Source: Chloromonas sp. AAM2 (Eukaryota; Chlorophyta; Chlorophyceae; Chlamydomonadales; Chlamydomonadaceae). Taken from it: a DNA stretch of 11,916 bases. A program made the position numbers and the translations under genes. The notes below the pieces were generated by a model, which searched no databases, was not told the origin of the DNA, and was given only the letters and a program-made list of their open reading frames with translations. The stretch is taken from positions 1,651 through 13,566 of the forward strand of contig QAXH01004531.1 of NCBI GenBank assembly GCA_004335635.1, read 5' to 3'. How positions within the stretch are numbered: position 1 is the stretch's first letter; the number at the start of each line of letters is the position of its first letter. Shown one piece after another: positions 1 through 6,674 of the stretch.

Positions 1-20
1 ACCAACTGAGCTACGGGCCC
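1..20 (-). tRNA. 5' end of a tRNA gene, partial
   Basis: Read on the - strand, bases 20 to 1 give GGGCCCG, TA, GCTC, AGTTGGT. This matches a tRNA acceptor 5' strand, U8-A9, the D stem and the start of the D loop. The anticodon lies outside the window, so the amino acid cannot be named. A TAATTTG at 53-47 on the - strand loosely resembles the -7 element of Bacteroidota promoters and could serve this gene, but that is weak. tRNA genes are common neighbours of integrated elements; here only the 5' end faces the window, whereas most tyrosine-recombinase sites lie in the 3' half. Confidence 0.85.
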
Positions 21-75
21 TTTTGTTAATTAAACGACGATTTACCCAAATTATGCCTTGAACTTGAAAGTTCAT

Positions 76-113
76 GTACACCATGACGTACACCAAAGAA
101 ATATTGTACACCA
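76..113. repeat. Three direct GTACACCA repeats
   Basis: GTACACCA occurs at 76-83, 88-95 and 106-113, all in the same orientation, start to start 12 and 18 bases apart; the first and third are preceded by T, giving TGTACACCA. Just upstream, GAACTT (60-65) and AAGTTC (68-73) form a six-base inverted repeat. Clustered direct repeats beginning TGT are typical of transposase-binding ends of IS21-like or Tn7/Tn5053-like elements, and of recombinase arm sites. No transposase gene is visible, so function is open. Confidence 0.45.
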
Positions 114-188
114 TTGCCTTCCAGTTTTAGACAGGTGGTGCTATTTTTTTCAGTTGTGTAGATGATATTGGGCATTCCTTTTTAGTCG

Positions 189-210
189 CTTACTTAAGTA
201 AGTAAATATA
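189..210. repeat. Palindrome plus copy 1 of a 15-base direct repeat
   Basis: CTTACTTAAGTAAG at 189-202 is a perfect 14-base palindrome. It overlaps AAGTAAGTAAATATA at 196-210, which recurs exactly at 691-705 next to a related dyad. The pair may be operator sites for one of the small DNA-binding proteins downstream or recombination sites. No gene starts directly after this copy. Confidence 0.5.
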
Positions 211-670
211 GGGATTATTCTCAGCTCAATTCAAAATTTATTCCCACTATTTTTATATAAATCAATTATCGTCTCAGCTAACATAACCTGAATTTCAAGA
301 GCTCACTTTATAGCTCTCCAAAGATTTATAGAATTGATGGTTGAAAATTTCTTAAGTGCTTATTCAATTCTTTTAAAAACTACAGAAGCCCGATTTATAA
401 GATTATCGCTAACCCTTTAGTATTTCTGATACATTTAATCCAGAGCCCATGAGATTTATAGCAAGCACTTATTAACCTATTTATTAGTCCTCTCAACTCT
501 CTTATCAATAAATAACGAATAATTTTAAACTCCATATACCATTTATGTTAATGAAATTCTTTTATGGTTTAATATCTATTGCTTATTAAAATAAATCTTT
601 TAGCAAGTAGGTTTTTACTCATTATGCTTGACTTGTATTAATATCGAGGTGTAACTTATAGTTATTTAAC

Positions 671-705
671 TATAATTGTTGTACTTACAAAAGTAAGTAA
701 ATATA
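671..705 (+). promoter_or_regulatory. Possible promoter and operator before the first gene
   Basis: A TATAAT lies at 671-676, without a clear -35 box at the expected distance. It is followed by a perfect seven-base inverted repeat, TACTTAC (682-688) and GTAAGTA (693-699), with a four-base AAAA centre. The second copy of AAGTAAGTAAATATA is at 691-705. The dyad sits about where transcription would start and 20 bases before the ATG at 719, as expected of a repressor operator. Assignment is inferred from position and symmetry. Confidence 0.4.
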
Positions 706-718
706 AATATGCACCCTC

Positions 719-979
719 ATGTCTAATGAAATAACAGATACTCACTACAAATTGAAGATAGCGCTATTGGTTAGAAGAGTTGGCATCAAGGAATTCGCCA
801 ATAATTTAAGGAAACCGGATGGTAAAATCGGAATCTCACACCAAGCACTAATAAGAGTAGCACAAGACAAAGAAAAAACTCCTTGGATTAAAAATGTTAT
901 TAATAAAACAATTAAAGAAACGAGTAAAGATTACCCTAATATTTGGGAGGAATTATTTAGTAAACATGACGCAAACTAA
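719..979 (+). CDS. Small basic protein, possible DNA-binding regulator
   Basis: An 86-residue soluble protein of no family I recognise with certainty. Residues about 20-50 (VGIKEFANNLRK..., then ISHQALIRVAQ) have the spacing of a helix-turn-helix: a helix, a Gly-containing turn and a second helix that would read DNA. The rest is charged and helical. ATG at 719 is the only good start and has no Shine-Dalgarno sequence. It is first in an early cluster, lies directly after a dyad that looks like an operator, and overlaps the excisionase-like gene by 14 bases. A role as early regulator or repressor fits the position but is inference. A small nucleic-acid-binding protein of another type cannot be excluded. 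Confidence 0.6.
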   Translation: MSNEITDTHYKLKIALLVRRVGIKEFANNLRKPDGKIGISHQALIRVAQDKEKTPWIKNVINKTIKETSKDYPNIWEELFSKHDAN

Positions 980-1220
980 ACAACAGCAGCTATTTAAAGT
1001 ATTAAATGGTATTGAAAGCCAACTTGAATATGTAAGAGCATTAATAAATGAAGCTGTTTCATCTGAAGAATGGATTACTACCAAAGAGTTTTCAATTAGA
1101 TCTAATCTTAATAACAAGACTGTAAGCAATTATGTAGGAAAGGGTGTTATTAAGAAGGCAAAAAAAATTAAAGGAAGACATCTTATTCATATTTCGGAGC
1201 TGGAAAATTGGGGCATATAA
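966..1220 (+). CDS. Excisionase / MerR-type HTH DNA-binding protein
   Basis: An 84-residue protein. Residues 1-33 form a helical Gln- and Leu-containing lead, perhaps a short coiled coil. Residues 36-82 match the helix-turn-helix of excisionase-like proteins: WITTKEF starts helix 1, LNNKTVSNYV is the recognition helix, KGRHLIHISELENW is the typical wing followed by a closing helix. Such proteins direct recombination or repress early promoters in prophages and integrative elements. The ATG at 966 was preferred over an earlier in-frame start at 894 because the earlier one lies deep inside the preceding gene and would add residues unrelated to the fold. The 14-base overlap with the first gene suggests translational coupling. 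No integrase is visible in the window. Confidence 0.7.
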   Translation: MTQTKQQQLFKVLNGIESQLEYVRALINEAVSSEEWITTKEFSIRSNLNNKTVSNYVGKGVIKKAKKIKGRHLIHISELENWGI

Positions 1221-1417
1221 AAGAACTCTCTTTACCAACTCATTTAAACTCAACTAATAGATTGAACATCTTAGGTCTAGCAGCTTTAATTGTTTCCAAT
1301 CAAGAATTGAAAAATGTCTCAATAATTTTAAAAAGGAACGAAAATAGAGATTTAAAAGAAGTATTAAAGATTCTTTCGGAAACTCAACAAAAACTAAACC
1401 GAGTGATCTTGCAATAG
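1208..1417 (+). CDS. Small protein of unknown function, TTG start
   Basis: An open frame of 69 residues that starts at TTG 1208, overlapping the excisionase-like gene by 13 bases. The product is charged and Leu/Ile-rich; residues 15-30 (NRLNILGLAALIVSN) are mildly hydrophobic and the C-terminal half is an amphipathic helix (LKEVLKILSETQQKLNRV). No family is recognised. There is no ATG in the frame, so the start is uncertain. Its position in a chain of overlapping genes argues for being real; the lack of a standard start and its small size argue against. Confidence 0.4.
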   Translation: MGHIKELSLPTHLNSTNRLNILGLAALIVSNQELKNVSIILKRNENRDLKEVLKILSETQQKLNRVILQ

Positions 1418-1428
1418 ATCAAAGCTGA

Positions 1429-2178
1429 TTGACATTTCACGAAGTAATTCCCCATGTGAGAGAAGCTTGCAGAAATGATATTATTGAAATCATTTCTGAA
1501 CGCATTCCACTGAAAAAATCTGGCAGTTACTATAAAGCGTGTTGCCCATTTCACTCTGAAAAGACTCCGTCTTTTTTTGTGCATGAGGTCAAAGGCACTT
1601 ATAAATGCTATGGTTGTGAAGCATGGGGCGATGCGATTAGTTTTGTGGGGTTTTTTGACGGGCTAACCTTCAATGAAGTCATTTATTTATTTGCCGAACG
1701 GTATCACCTAACCATTTCAAATAACAGTAGGAAGAAAACCCAACAGGCTATAAAAAATGAAGATGATATAATTTCTGGTTACTCCTCTGTAAAGACTGAA
1801 ATCTTAAAAACGAAGAAAGTTTACGTAGCTTTTAAACGAGGCAACGTGCCATTCACACCCGTACTTTTCATAGATGGTCATCTGAGCCTCGAAGCTGCTA
1901 TACTTTTAAGAAAAAGGACCCCAAAAGTAGTTTTCATACTACAACAAGATTCATGGAATGTTTTAAAGCATTCTATTGAGTTTTCATTATCCGCTGGTCT
2001 GGATGTTTTTATAATTCCAGATTACTCCAACAAACTCCAGGAAATTGACTGGATGGAATATTGCCGGTTTTTTCATCTCCCGAAGATTGAAAAAAAAGAC
2101 CTTATAAAGCTAATCGCCAGCATACCTGACAACATTACCCGTTCCTGTTATATCACCTGGTTTACAAACAATTTTTAA
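1429..2178 (+). CDS. DnaG-like protein: CHC2 zinc finger and degenerate TOPRIM
   Basis: A 249-residue primase-like protein. The N-terminus closely follows the DnaG zinc-binding domain: C39-P-F-H42 with EKTPSF, then C60-Y-G-C63, and the following GDAISF helix. This domain recognises single-stranded template during primer synthesis. Beyond residue about 128 the strand and helix pattern resembles a TOPRIM domain, but key residues are altered: the usual VEGY is I148-D-G-H151 and the usual DGD is Q172-Q-D174. Primer synthesis by this protein alone is therefore doubtful. Full DnaG is about 600 residues; the RNA polymerase core and helicase-binding domain are missing. It precedes the helicase-like gene by 12 bases and probably works with it, perhaps as a template-binding subunit. 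The start is taken as TTG 1429; GTG 1456 is a possible alternative. Confidence 0.75.
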   Translation: MTFHEVIPHVREACRNDIIEIISERIPLKKSGSYYKACCPFHSEKTPSFFVHEVKGTYKCYGCEAWGDAISFVGFFDGLTFNEVIYLFAERYHLTISNNSRKKTQQAIKNEDDIISGYSSVKTEILKTKKVYVAFKRGNVPFTPVLFIDGHLSLEAAILLRKRTPKVVFILQQDSWNVLKHSIEFSLSAGLDVFIIPDYSNKLQEIDWMEYCRFFHLPKIEKKDLIKLIASIPDNITRSCYITWFTNNF

Positions 2179-2190
2179 TAATTAGCCTAA

Positions 2191-4506
2191 ATGAAGAAAC
2201 CCTTATTCAACGCTGAGTTTTGGCGTTGGTATTTGAAGAAAGAATTCAATGAGTTTAAGTACCTAAACGACTCGACAATATTACTTGAAAAAGTTCAAAA
2301 CGTTTTTCGTGAGGACTCTACTAATTTAAATCTAACAATCAATTTAGACCTGGAGGTGTGTAAGGATAGCGAGAACAATGAATTCAGTATCATTGAATTT
2401 ATTGCCATTAAAACACGTACTGAACGCGCGTACGTATTAACTGAAGTCGAGGTAGAATATGAGCGATGGCTTGCCTTTAAGATCCAGGAAAACGCAGCTA
2501 AGGAATATGAACGAGACTTTGATAACTATCAATGGATTCGAAAGCGAGGGGGAGAAAAAGTACCTGTCACCGACTTTGATCTTATACTTGAATCCATCAT
2601 TGAAAAATGGAACCCTGAAAAGAAAGAATGGGAACGAACCTATGTAGGGCAGTTACGGTACCTGCGGGGAGGCATCCCCATGTACAAACCGTTTAATTTT
2701 GAACCTGTCCAAACCCATAGCGTTGAGGAATTTTCCAAAAGCGTATGGAATAAAGATGTGCTTCAGGTGAAAAATATGAAAAACGAAGACATGCGTAGCT
2801 TTTGGATGCATGTGAACATTGAATTTAAACCTCGTATCGTTCGGGAATTTGACCACTTTGGGATCATTTCTTTTGAAAAAAAGCGGTACTTACTAGCCGG
2901 TAATGTATTGGTTAGTTTCCCACGGAAAGCAACGGAGCATATTAAGCTTATTGCCCGGTTAGATGGAGCCTTTCCCATTGGCGATAATAAGTTTCTAAAA
3001 CCCCCGGACGATGCTATACATCTACCCCACTATGAATTAGGCCTTGCCAATTCGGAGGGTTTTTTCAAAAATGCAGAGGAGAGTCTGTATGACGACCAGG
3101 AATTCTATAAAAAATTAATGCAGGTCGAACACCATTTCTGCGGCATGGTGGGAGGCCATAGCGAATTCAGGAATTGGGGTAAAATTATCGTAGCCTACGT
3201 GTTTTCTTTTGTATTTTTCGATGAAATCTATGCCCTTCACAAACATATCATCTTCCTTTACCTATACGGAGAAGGAAACGTCGGTAAAGGGGAAATGGCC
3301 AAACTTATTCAGGATTTTTTTGGCATAAATCACCTGGACAGTTTGAATACACCACCTGCTCGTTCGGTCGACGAGGCTCTGGAGCAAAAATCCCATATCC
3401 CTCAGTGGATTGACGAGCATGTTCCCCAAGTGCCTGGCAAAAAAGCGAAAATTGAAGATCAGATCTGGAACTCCTGGTTTGAACTCAAGCCACGACCTAC
3501 AAACATTAAGAAAGGAAACAAATGGGGCAAGGAACATAAAGTGGTTCGTACCATGCCGCTGTTTTGCAGCAATTTCTTGCCGGCTACGGATCACCTGCTT
3601 AGCCGATCTCTGATACTTCACTACAGCAAAAAGACACGGGGCCCCGAAGAACATGTAAAAGAATTACTAAATGAACGGGTGACGCTCCAACGTCTCATGC
3701 TTTCTTTTCTAAAAAATTACCACTTAATCAACCGAAAGCACTTCATTTCAGACATGGAACGCCTCCGGCTTAAACTCAAAGAGGCCGTTAAAACCGAACT
3801 GGGTGATAAAATGAAAGACGTGGTACTCCAAGACCGGCAAATCAATCAGTTTGCTTCCCTGGTTACGGTTTCCTATTGGCTCAATCCCGATTACCGCGCC
3901 CTCATATCTGGTTCCCTTGAGCTGTTGGAAGAAATCAAAGACAAAGCTAAATACGATGAGTATTACCGCAACTTCACCAAAGAGCGCACCGAGGAACGAC
4001 TGGAATCGATTACCGGGAACGACCTTTTTCTTTTTGCCCGGGATGAAGTGGTTAAGACGGCCATCCGGTACTCTTCCCAGGATCCGCTTACCGAATTCAT
4101 TGAAACCATAGGGACTCTCATCCAGTCAATGAAGGTCAATGCGAATCATTTTAACTGGACTAAGGACGGCACGCTCAAAATTTGGGCCAAAGCGATCTGG
4201 GACATCTACGAATACGAAAAAAGAGGAACCGACGGTATGGTCCGCCGAGACATTGTGGATGAGAAACTCCGAGATTTAAGCGATCTGACTCCGGAAGGCG
4301 AACTTAAGGTGGTTAACTGGACTATAATAGACAGTTACAGTAACCTAAAGACCGATACCATCCGTCAGCGGGGTTACTACATCCCACATGCGGTTGAAAA
4401 CGAGCTGTTTCGCAATGCCTTTAACTGGGACAAATTCAAGCCGGCCGGCAGCCAACTCTGGACGGGAAACACCCAGCCGGCCAGAGAAGAAATAGTTTCA
4501 GCATGA
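2191..4506 (+). CDS. Primase-helicase-type SF3/D5-like NTPase
   Basis: A 771-residue protein resembling the large replication NTPases of phages and integrative elements (DUF5906 / D5-like, helicase superfamily 3). The C-terminal NTPase is clear: Walker A G360-EGNVGK366-GE, Walker B W406-IDEH410, a motif C / sensor region ending in CSN461 with FLP following, and an Arg-containing LLSR shortly after, as for an arginine finger. Such enzymes form rings that unwind the element's own origin. The Walker A loop has Gly where Ser or Thr normally follows the invariant Lys, which is unusual. The N-terminal 330 residues show no recognisable motif and may carry the origin-binding or primase part. ATG 2191 has no Shine-Dalgarno. 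The repeat array right after its stop is a plausible target. Confidence 0.75.
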   Translation: MKKPLFNAEFWRWYLKKEFNEFKYLNDSTILLEKVQNVFREDSTNLNLTINLDLEVCKDSENNEFSIIEFIAIKTRTERAYVLTEVEVEYERWLAFKIQENAAKEYERDFDNYQWIRKRGGEKVPVTDFDLILESIIEKWNPEKKEWERTYVGQLRYLRGGIPMYKPFNFEPVQTHSVEEFSKSVWNKDVLQVKNMKNEDMRSFWMHVNIEFKPRIVREFDHFGIISFEKKRYLLAGNVLVSFPRKATEHIKLIARLDGAFPIGDNKFLKPPDDAIHLPHYELGLANSEGFFKNAEESLYDDQEFYKKLMQVEHHFCGMVGGHSEFRNWGKIIVAYVFSFVFFDEIYALHKHIIFLYLYGEGNVGKGEMAKLIQDFFGINHLDSLNTPPARSVDEALEQKSHIPQWIDEHVPQVPGKKAKIEDQIWNSWFELKPRPTNIKKGNKWGKEHKVVRTMPLFCSNFLPATDHLLSRSLILHYSKKTRGPEEHVKELLNERVTLQRLMLSFLKNYHLINRKHFISDMERLRLKLKEAVKTELGDKMKDVVLQDRQINQFASLVTVSYWLNPDYRALISGSLELLEEIKDKAKYDEYYRNFTKERTEERLESITGNDLFLFARDEVVKTAIRYSSQDPLTEFIETIGTLIQSMKVNANHFNWTKDGTLKIWAKAIWDIYEYEKRGTDGMVRRDIVDEKLRDLSDLTPEGELKVVNWTIIDSYSNLKTDTIRQRGYYIPHAVENELFRNAFNWDKFKPAGSQLWTGNTQPAREEIVSA

Positions 4507-4555
4507 GCTATTTTTTTAACCTTACTATTAAAAAGCCCGATAAAGAAAAAGATCC

Positions 4556-4838
4556 ATGTTTCAATGTTTCAAATTACTACAAACAGACGTTATGATACCT
4601 GTAGTACACTTTTTTATGAAACTTTCCCTGAAACTTTTATGAAACACCATGAAACATTCCCTCTTTTTTCTGAAACAGCAATGTTTCATTCCCGTTTCAC
4701 AGGCAATTCTGGTAAATCATTGAAAATACATACCTCAAAAATCATTGTAATCCACCATGAAACAGGCCTGTTTCAGAAAATGTTTCATTCAAATCAGCCT
4801 CTGTTAACCCCTCAAGGTAATTTTTTGGTATTTGAAAC
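4556..4838. repeat. Iteron-like array of TGAAAC/GTTTCA, putative origin
   Basis: Thirteen copies of one hexamer lie in 283 bases. GTTTCA is at 4558, 4566, 4683, 4694, 4770 and 4782; TGAAAC is at 4617, 4629, 4640, 4650, 4671, 4758 and 4833 (first base given). The first two are a tandem octamer, ATGTTTCA twice (4556-4571). Within runs the copies are 8-12 bases apart and one gap is 21, so most face the same side of the helix. Orientation switches from TGAAAC to GTTTCA around 4677. By position after a replicative NTPase gene it looks like an iteron origin; it could equally be a large operator for the HTH gene at 4906. Confidence 0.75.
4758..4775. promoter_or_regulatory. Perfect 18-base palindrome inside the iteron array
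   Basis: TGAAACAGGCCTGTTTCA is an exact palindrome: two hexamer repeats facing each other across AGGCCT. A further GTTTCA follows 12 bases on at 4782. It is the most symmetric site in the array and a likely binding site for a dimer. Confidence 0.7.
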
Positions 4839-4905
4839 ATTTGTTTGGAATAAAATGAGTTTTACCGGAAAATAAACTCCACAACCATCACTAACGAGAA
4901 ATCCC

Positions 4906-5148
4906 ATGCACACTGAAAAATCCATGCAAGAAATTATAGACCGAGAAGTAATGACCATCAAAGAAGCCCAGGTATATGTGGAGGAAAAAACAGGGATGAA
5001 AAGCAGCCTTTTCTATGATTGCGTGCGTCCTTTGCTATCTCCCCGACCCATGGCCATGAATCAACGCACCCGAAAACCTGCCCATTTTGTTGTGGCCAAA
5101 GAACAAGTTGAACAGGTTATTTTTAGCATGAAAAAACAAATTGAGTAA
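4906..5148 (+). CDS. Small HTH-like protein, candidate iteron-binding regulator
   Basis: An 80-residue soluble protein. Residues about 14-75 follow the plan of excisionase / MerR-like winged helix-turn-helix domains: VMTIKEAQVYVEEKTG as helix 1, SSLFYDCVRPLL as a second helix, RKPAHFVVAKEQVEQVIFSMKK as wing and last helix. The match is weaker than for the protein at 966. It has no Shine-Dalgarno and stands alone between the repeat array and the long operon. Because the TGAAAC array lies directly upstream and covers where its promoter should be, this protein may bind the array, either to control its own gene or to act at the origin. That link is inference. Confidence 0.6.
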   Translation: MHTEKSMQEIIDREVMTIKEAQVYVEEKTGMKSSLFYDCVRPLLSPRPMAMNQRTRKPAHFVVAKEQVEQVIFSMKKQIE

Positions 5149-5183
5149 AAAATTAAGCCTTCCATTTCACTCAATAAATTTTT
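5140..5183 (+). terminator. Weak candidate terminator after the HTH-like gene
   Basis: ATTGAGT (5140-5146, overlapping the stop codon) and ACTCAAT (5169-5175) can pair into a seven-base stem with a 22-base loop, followed by AAATTTTTT. The stem is AT-rich and the loop long, so termination here is only possible, not shown. Confidence 0.25.
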
Positions 5184-5203
5184 TCCAATTTTTTGTGCTA
5201 CCG

Positions 5204-5215
5204 GTAAATATTTAC
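5204..5215. promoter_or_regulatory. Palindrome in the leader of the long operon
   Basis: GTAAATATTTAC is a perfect 12-base palindrome about 90 bases before the first gene of the long operon. TTTTTTG lies just upstream (5189-5195). The 154-base gap 5149-5302 is the only space where a promoter for the whole downstream operon could sit, so this may be an operator or part of a promoter. No standard -35/-10 pair or full Bacteroidota TAnnTTTG element is evident. Confidence 0.3.
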
Positions 5216-5302
5216 GTGCTCACATCCCCTGCTATTCTTCCAATGGCCATTTAACCTGTTGCGTTTCCTGCCTATTCTGTGTTCGAACCAACCAGAACAC
5301 AG

Positions 5303-6025
5303 ATGGCAGATCATTCACAACATACGGGCGACACGCTTGCCGAGGATAAAATTGGCGGAGCTATAAAACCCTCCCCCGGGCGTCCACCGGCTGAGTTTTA
5401 TTCGAGTATGAATATCCCGGCCAAGTTCTCCATGGCGGGCAATTATTACCATGAGCGTTGTCTCCAGCTCGAAGGTCAACTAACGGACGCACATCGCAAA
5501 ATCCAGCAGATTACCGATGAGCTTTTTCAAGCCAGAAAAGATCTATCGCAGGATAAAACCGAATTGCTGTTGGCCCATCAAAACGAAATTGCCCGATTGA
5601 AGGAAGAATTTCGAGATAAACTCGACGGCCTGAAAGAGGCCAATCAATCAAAAATCAGTGATCTTGAAAAACAAATCGAACAACTCGACCGGGAACAGTT
5701 TAAAAAAGACCTGGAATACAAGGCTTCCCAACAGTCTCCCAGTAACCAGCTTGCTGAGCATTTTATAAAGAAAACCCCCGACCTTTTTGACACTATTGGG
5801 AGTGTAATAGGCATTATTGCCGGGCAGCGGCATGGACTAGGGCCGGGACCAATGACGGCAAACACAGGGTTCCATTCGCCCCACTCCAATGCAAACAATT
5901 CTGAGCCCTCGGAAGACCTTTCCGAGGAACAAGATTCCACACGGCAAGCCTCACCAACACCCATTGACACCCCTCCTGAAAAGGAGCAAATCGAGCACCT
6001 GGAAACCCCAAAAAACAATCAATGA
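5303..6025 (+). CDS. Coiled-coil protein, first gene of the long operon
   Basis: A 240-residue protein with three parts. The N-terminal 45 residues are Pro/Gly-rich and probably flexible. Residues about 50-145 form a long heptad-like helix rich in Leu, Glu, Lys and Gln, a likely coiled coil. Then comes a short hydrophobic stretch (LFDTIGSVIGIIAG), too short for a confident membrane segment, and an acidic Ser/Pro/Glu-rich tail of about 60 residues. The family is not recognised. A scaffolding or structural role would suit a long coiled coil at the head of a structural operon, but this is a guess. ATG 5303 was chosen; an in-frame GTG at 5279 would add eight residues. Its end overlaps the next start by four bases (ATGA). 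Confidence 0.7.
   Translation: MADHSQHTGDTLAEDKIGGAIKPSPGRPPAEFYSSMNIPAKFSMAGNYYHERCLQLEGQLTDAHRKIQQITDELFQARKDLSQDKTELLLAHQNEIARLKEEFRDKLDGLKEANQSKISDLEKQIEQLDREQFKKDLEYKASQQSPSNQLAEHFIKKTPDLFDTIGSVIGIIAGQRHGLGPGPMTANTGFHSPHSNANNSEPSEDLSEEQDSTRQASPTPIDTPPEKEQIEHLETPKNNQ
5907..5927 (+). repeat. Eight-base perfect hairpin inside the coiled-coil gene
   Basis: CCTCGGAA (5907-5914) and TTCCGAGG (5920-5927) pair perfectly around a five-base loop. It lies in the sequence encoding the acidic tail. No T run follows, so it is not a standard terminator. It could stabilise or mark an mRNA processing point, or be chance. Confidence 0.35.
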
Positions 6026-6456
6026 GCACCCGCCAGCCATATATAAATGTAATTCAGTCTGCGTTAGACTTCATGAACATAGATTCCCCTTCCTCTTCCC
6101 GATATACCAAATATGTCAGGGCTGTTCAGCATCAAATTCAACTCATTGAAAAGATGGAGAATAGATCGTTAACGGTTGCCGACTGGGTGCAGATGGCTAT
6201 AGAGTTAGGTAGACGAGCACTGGAAAGAGACATTGGCGCTAAACGAATTGCAGAAAGCATATATCCCCTTGTGGATGGATCCGGGCAATTTTCGAGCTAC
6301 GCCAAACTCTCTTCCGGTGTTGCTACCCACTTGTTATTGATTTGGACAGGAACCATCCGGTCCATTAGACCCGAAGAACGAGTATTGCTGGTTGATGTGA
6401 TCGCTGAATTGCAGAAGCTATACCTGAAGCGAACCAATCCAAGGTCCCACTCATGA
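6022..6456 (+). CDS. Helical protein of unknown function
   Basis: A 144-residue protein of no recognised family. It appears all-helical: a helix in the first 20 residues, a basic Tyr/Arg/Lys stretch (SSRYTKYVRAVQHQIQLIEKM), a helix beginning LTVADWVQMAIELGRRALER, and two hydrophobic C-terminal helices (SGVATHLLLIWTG and RVLLVDVIAELQKLYL). None is long enough to be a clear membrane segment, and there is no signal peptide. It overlaps its neighbours by four bases on both sides (ATGA at 6022 and 6453), showing tight translational coupling in the operon. Confidence 0.65.
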   Translation: MSTRQPYINVIQSALDFMNIDSPSSSRYTKYVRAVQHQIQLIEKMENRSLTVADWVQMAIELGRRALERDIGAKRIAESIYPLVDGSGQFSSYAKLSSGVATHLLLIWTGTIRSIRPEERVLLVDVIAELQKLYLKRTNPRSHS

Positions 6457-6674
6457 GCAGCGTAGAGACAAAAACCATATCTCAAGTCCGTAATCAGCTT
6501 TTTTCTTTGGCAAGCAGCGATACGGTCACCGCCTTTACCCGCAATGGAAAATGTGTAGGCATTGTAATCACCTGCGGTGCATCAACGCCGGAAATGGCCG
6601 CACTTCGCCACAAGCGACTGCTTGAAAACCCGGTGCACACCATTACCAAACTTACCAACGACGTGCTCGGCTAA
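6453..6674 (+). CDS. Phd/YefM-like antitoxin-type protein without a visible toxin
   Basis: A 73-residue protein. Residues about 8-40 follow the N-terminal DNA-binding fold of Phd/YefM antitoxins: TISQVRNQLFSLASS for the first strand and helix, then TVTAFTRNGKCVGIVIT, matching the typical pattern of a valine-rich strand, an Arg-Asn-Gly turn and a second strand. The C-terminal part (PEMAALRHKRLLENPVHTI) would be the flexible toxin-binding tail in a true antitoxin. No RelE, Doc or other toxin-like gene adjoins it; the next gene is transglutaminase-like and shares one base with its stop. It may act as a small regulator or structural adaptor. Family assignment is from pattern only and moderately secure. 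Confidence 0.5.
   Translation: MSSVETKTISQVRNQLFSLASSDTVTAFTRNGKCVGIVITCGASTPEMAALRHKRLLENPVHTITKLTNDVLG

Larger units (their letters stand above)
21..718. other. AT-rich non-coding stretch before the first gene
   Basis: Nearly 700 bases with no convincing reading frame on either strand. The stretch is very AT-rich and holds three GTACACCA repeats near the tRNA, two copies of a CTTAC/GTAAG dyad with a shared 15-base tail, a six-base inverted repeat (AGAGCT at 298-303, AGCTCT at 312-317) and three scattered GATTTATA words (323-330, 392-399, 453-460). It could be the element's terminal region, a control region, or chromosomal intergenic DNA. Nothing identifies which. Confidence 0.5.

Noticed and set aside
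323..460. GATTTATA repeated three times (323, 392, 453) as a second iteron set
   Set aside because: Short AT-only-like words are expected in such AT-rich DNA, and the spacings (69 and 61 bases) show no pattern.
4441..4485. GCCGGC-containing inverted repeats near the end of the helicase-like gene as a terminator
   Set aside because: The pairing arms are themselves short palindromes, lie inside coding sequence and are followed by no T run at the right distance.
4556..4838. CRISPR array
   Set aside because: The repeated unit is only six to eight bases, occurs in both orientations and has irregular short spacing.
4564..4875. Open frame of 103 residues between the helicase-like gene and the HTH-like gene
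   Set aside because: It lies wholly on the iteron-like array; its ETF and MFH repeats are just the hexamer translated, and it resembles no protein.
5644..6018. Minus-strand open frame of 124 residues opposite the coiled-coil gene
   Set aside because: It mirrors a well-supported + strand gene with overlapping starts; its Ser/Cys-rich product looks like a reverse reading of acidic and Pro-rich codons.
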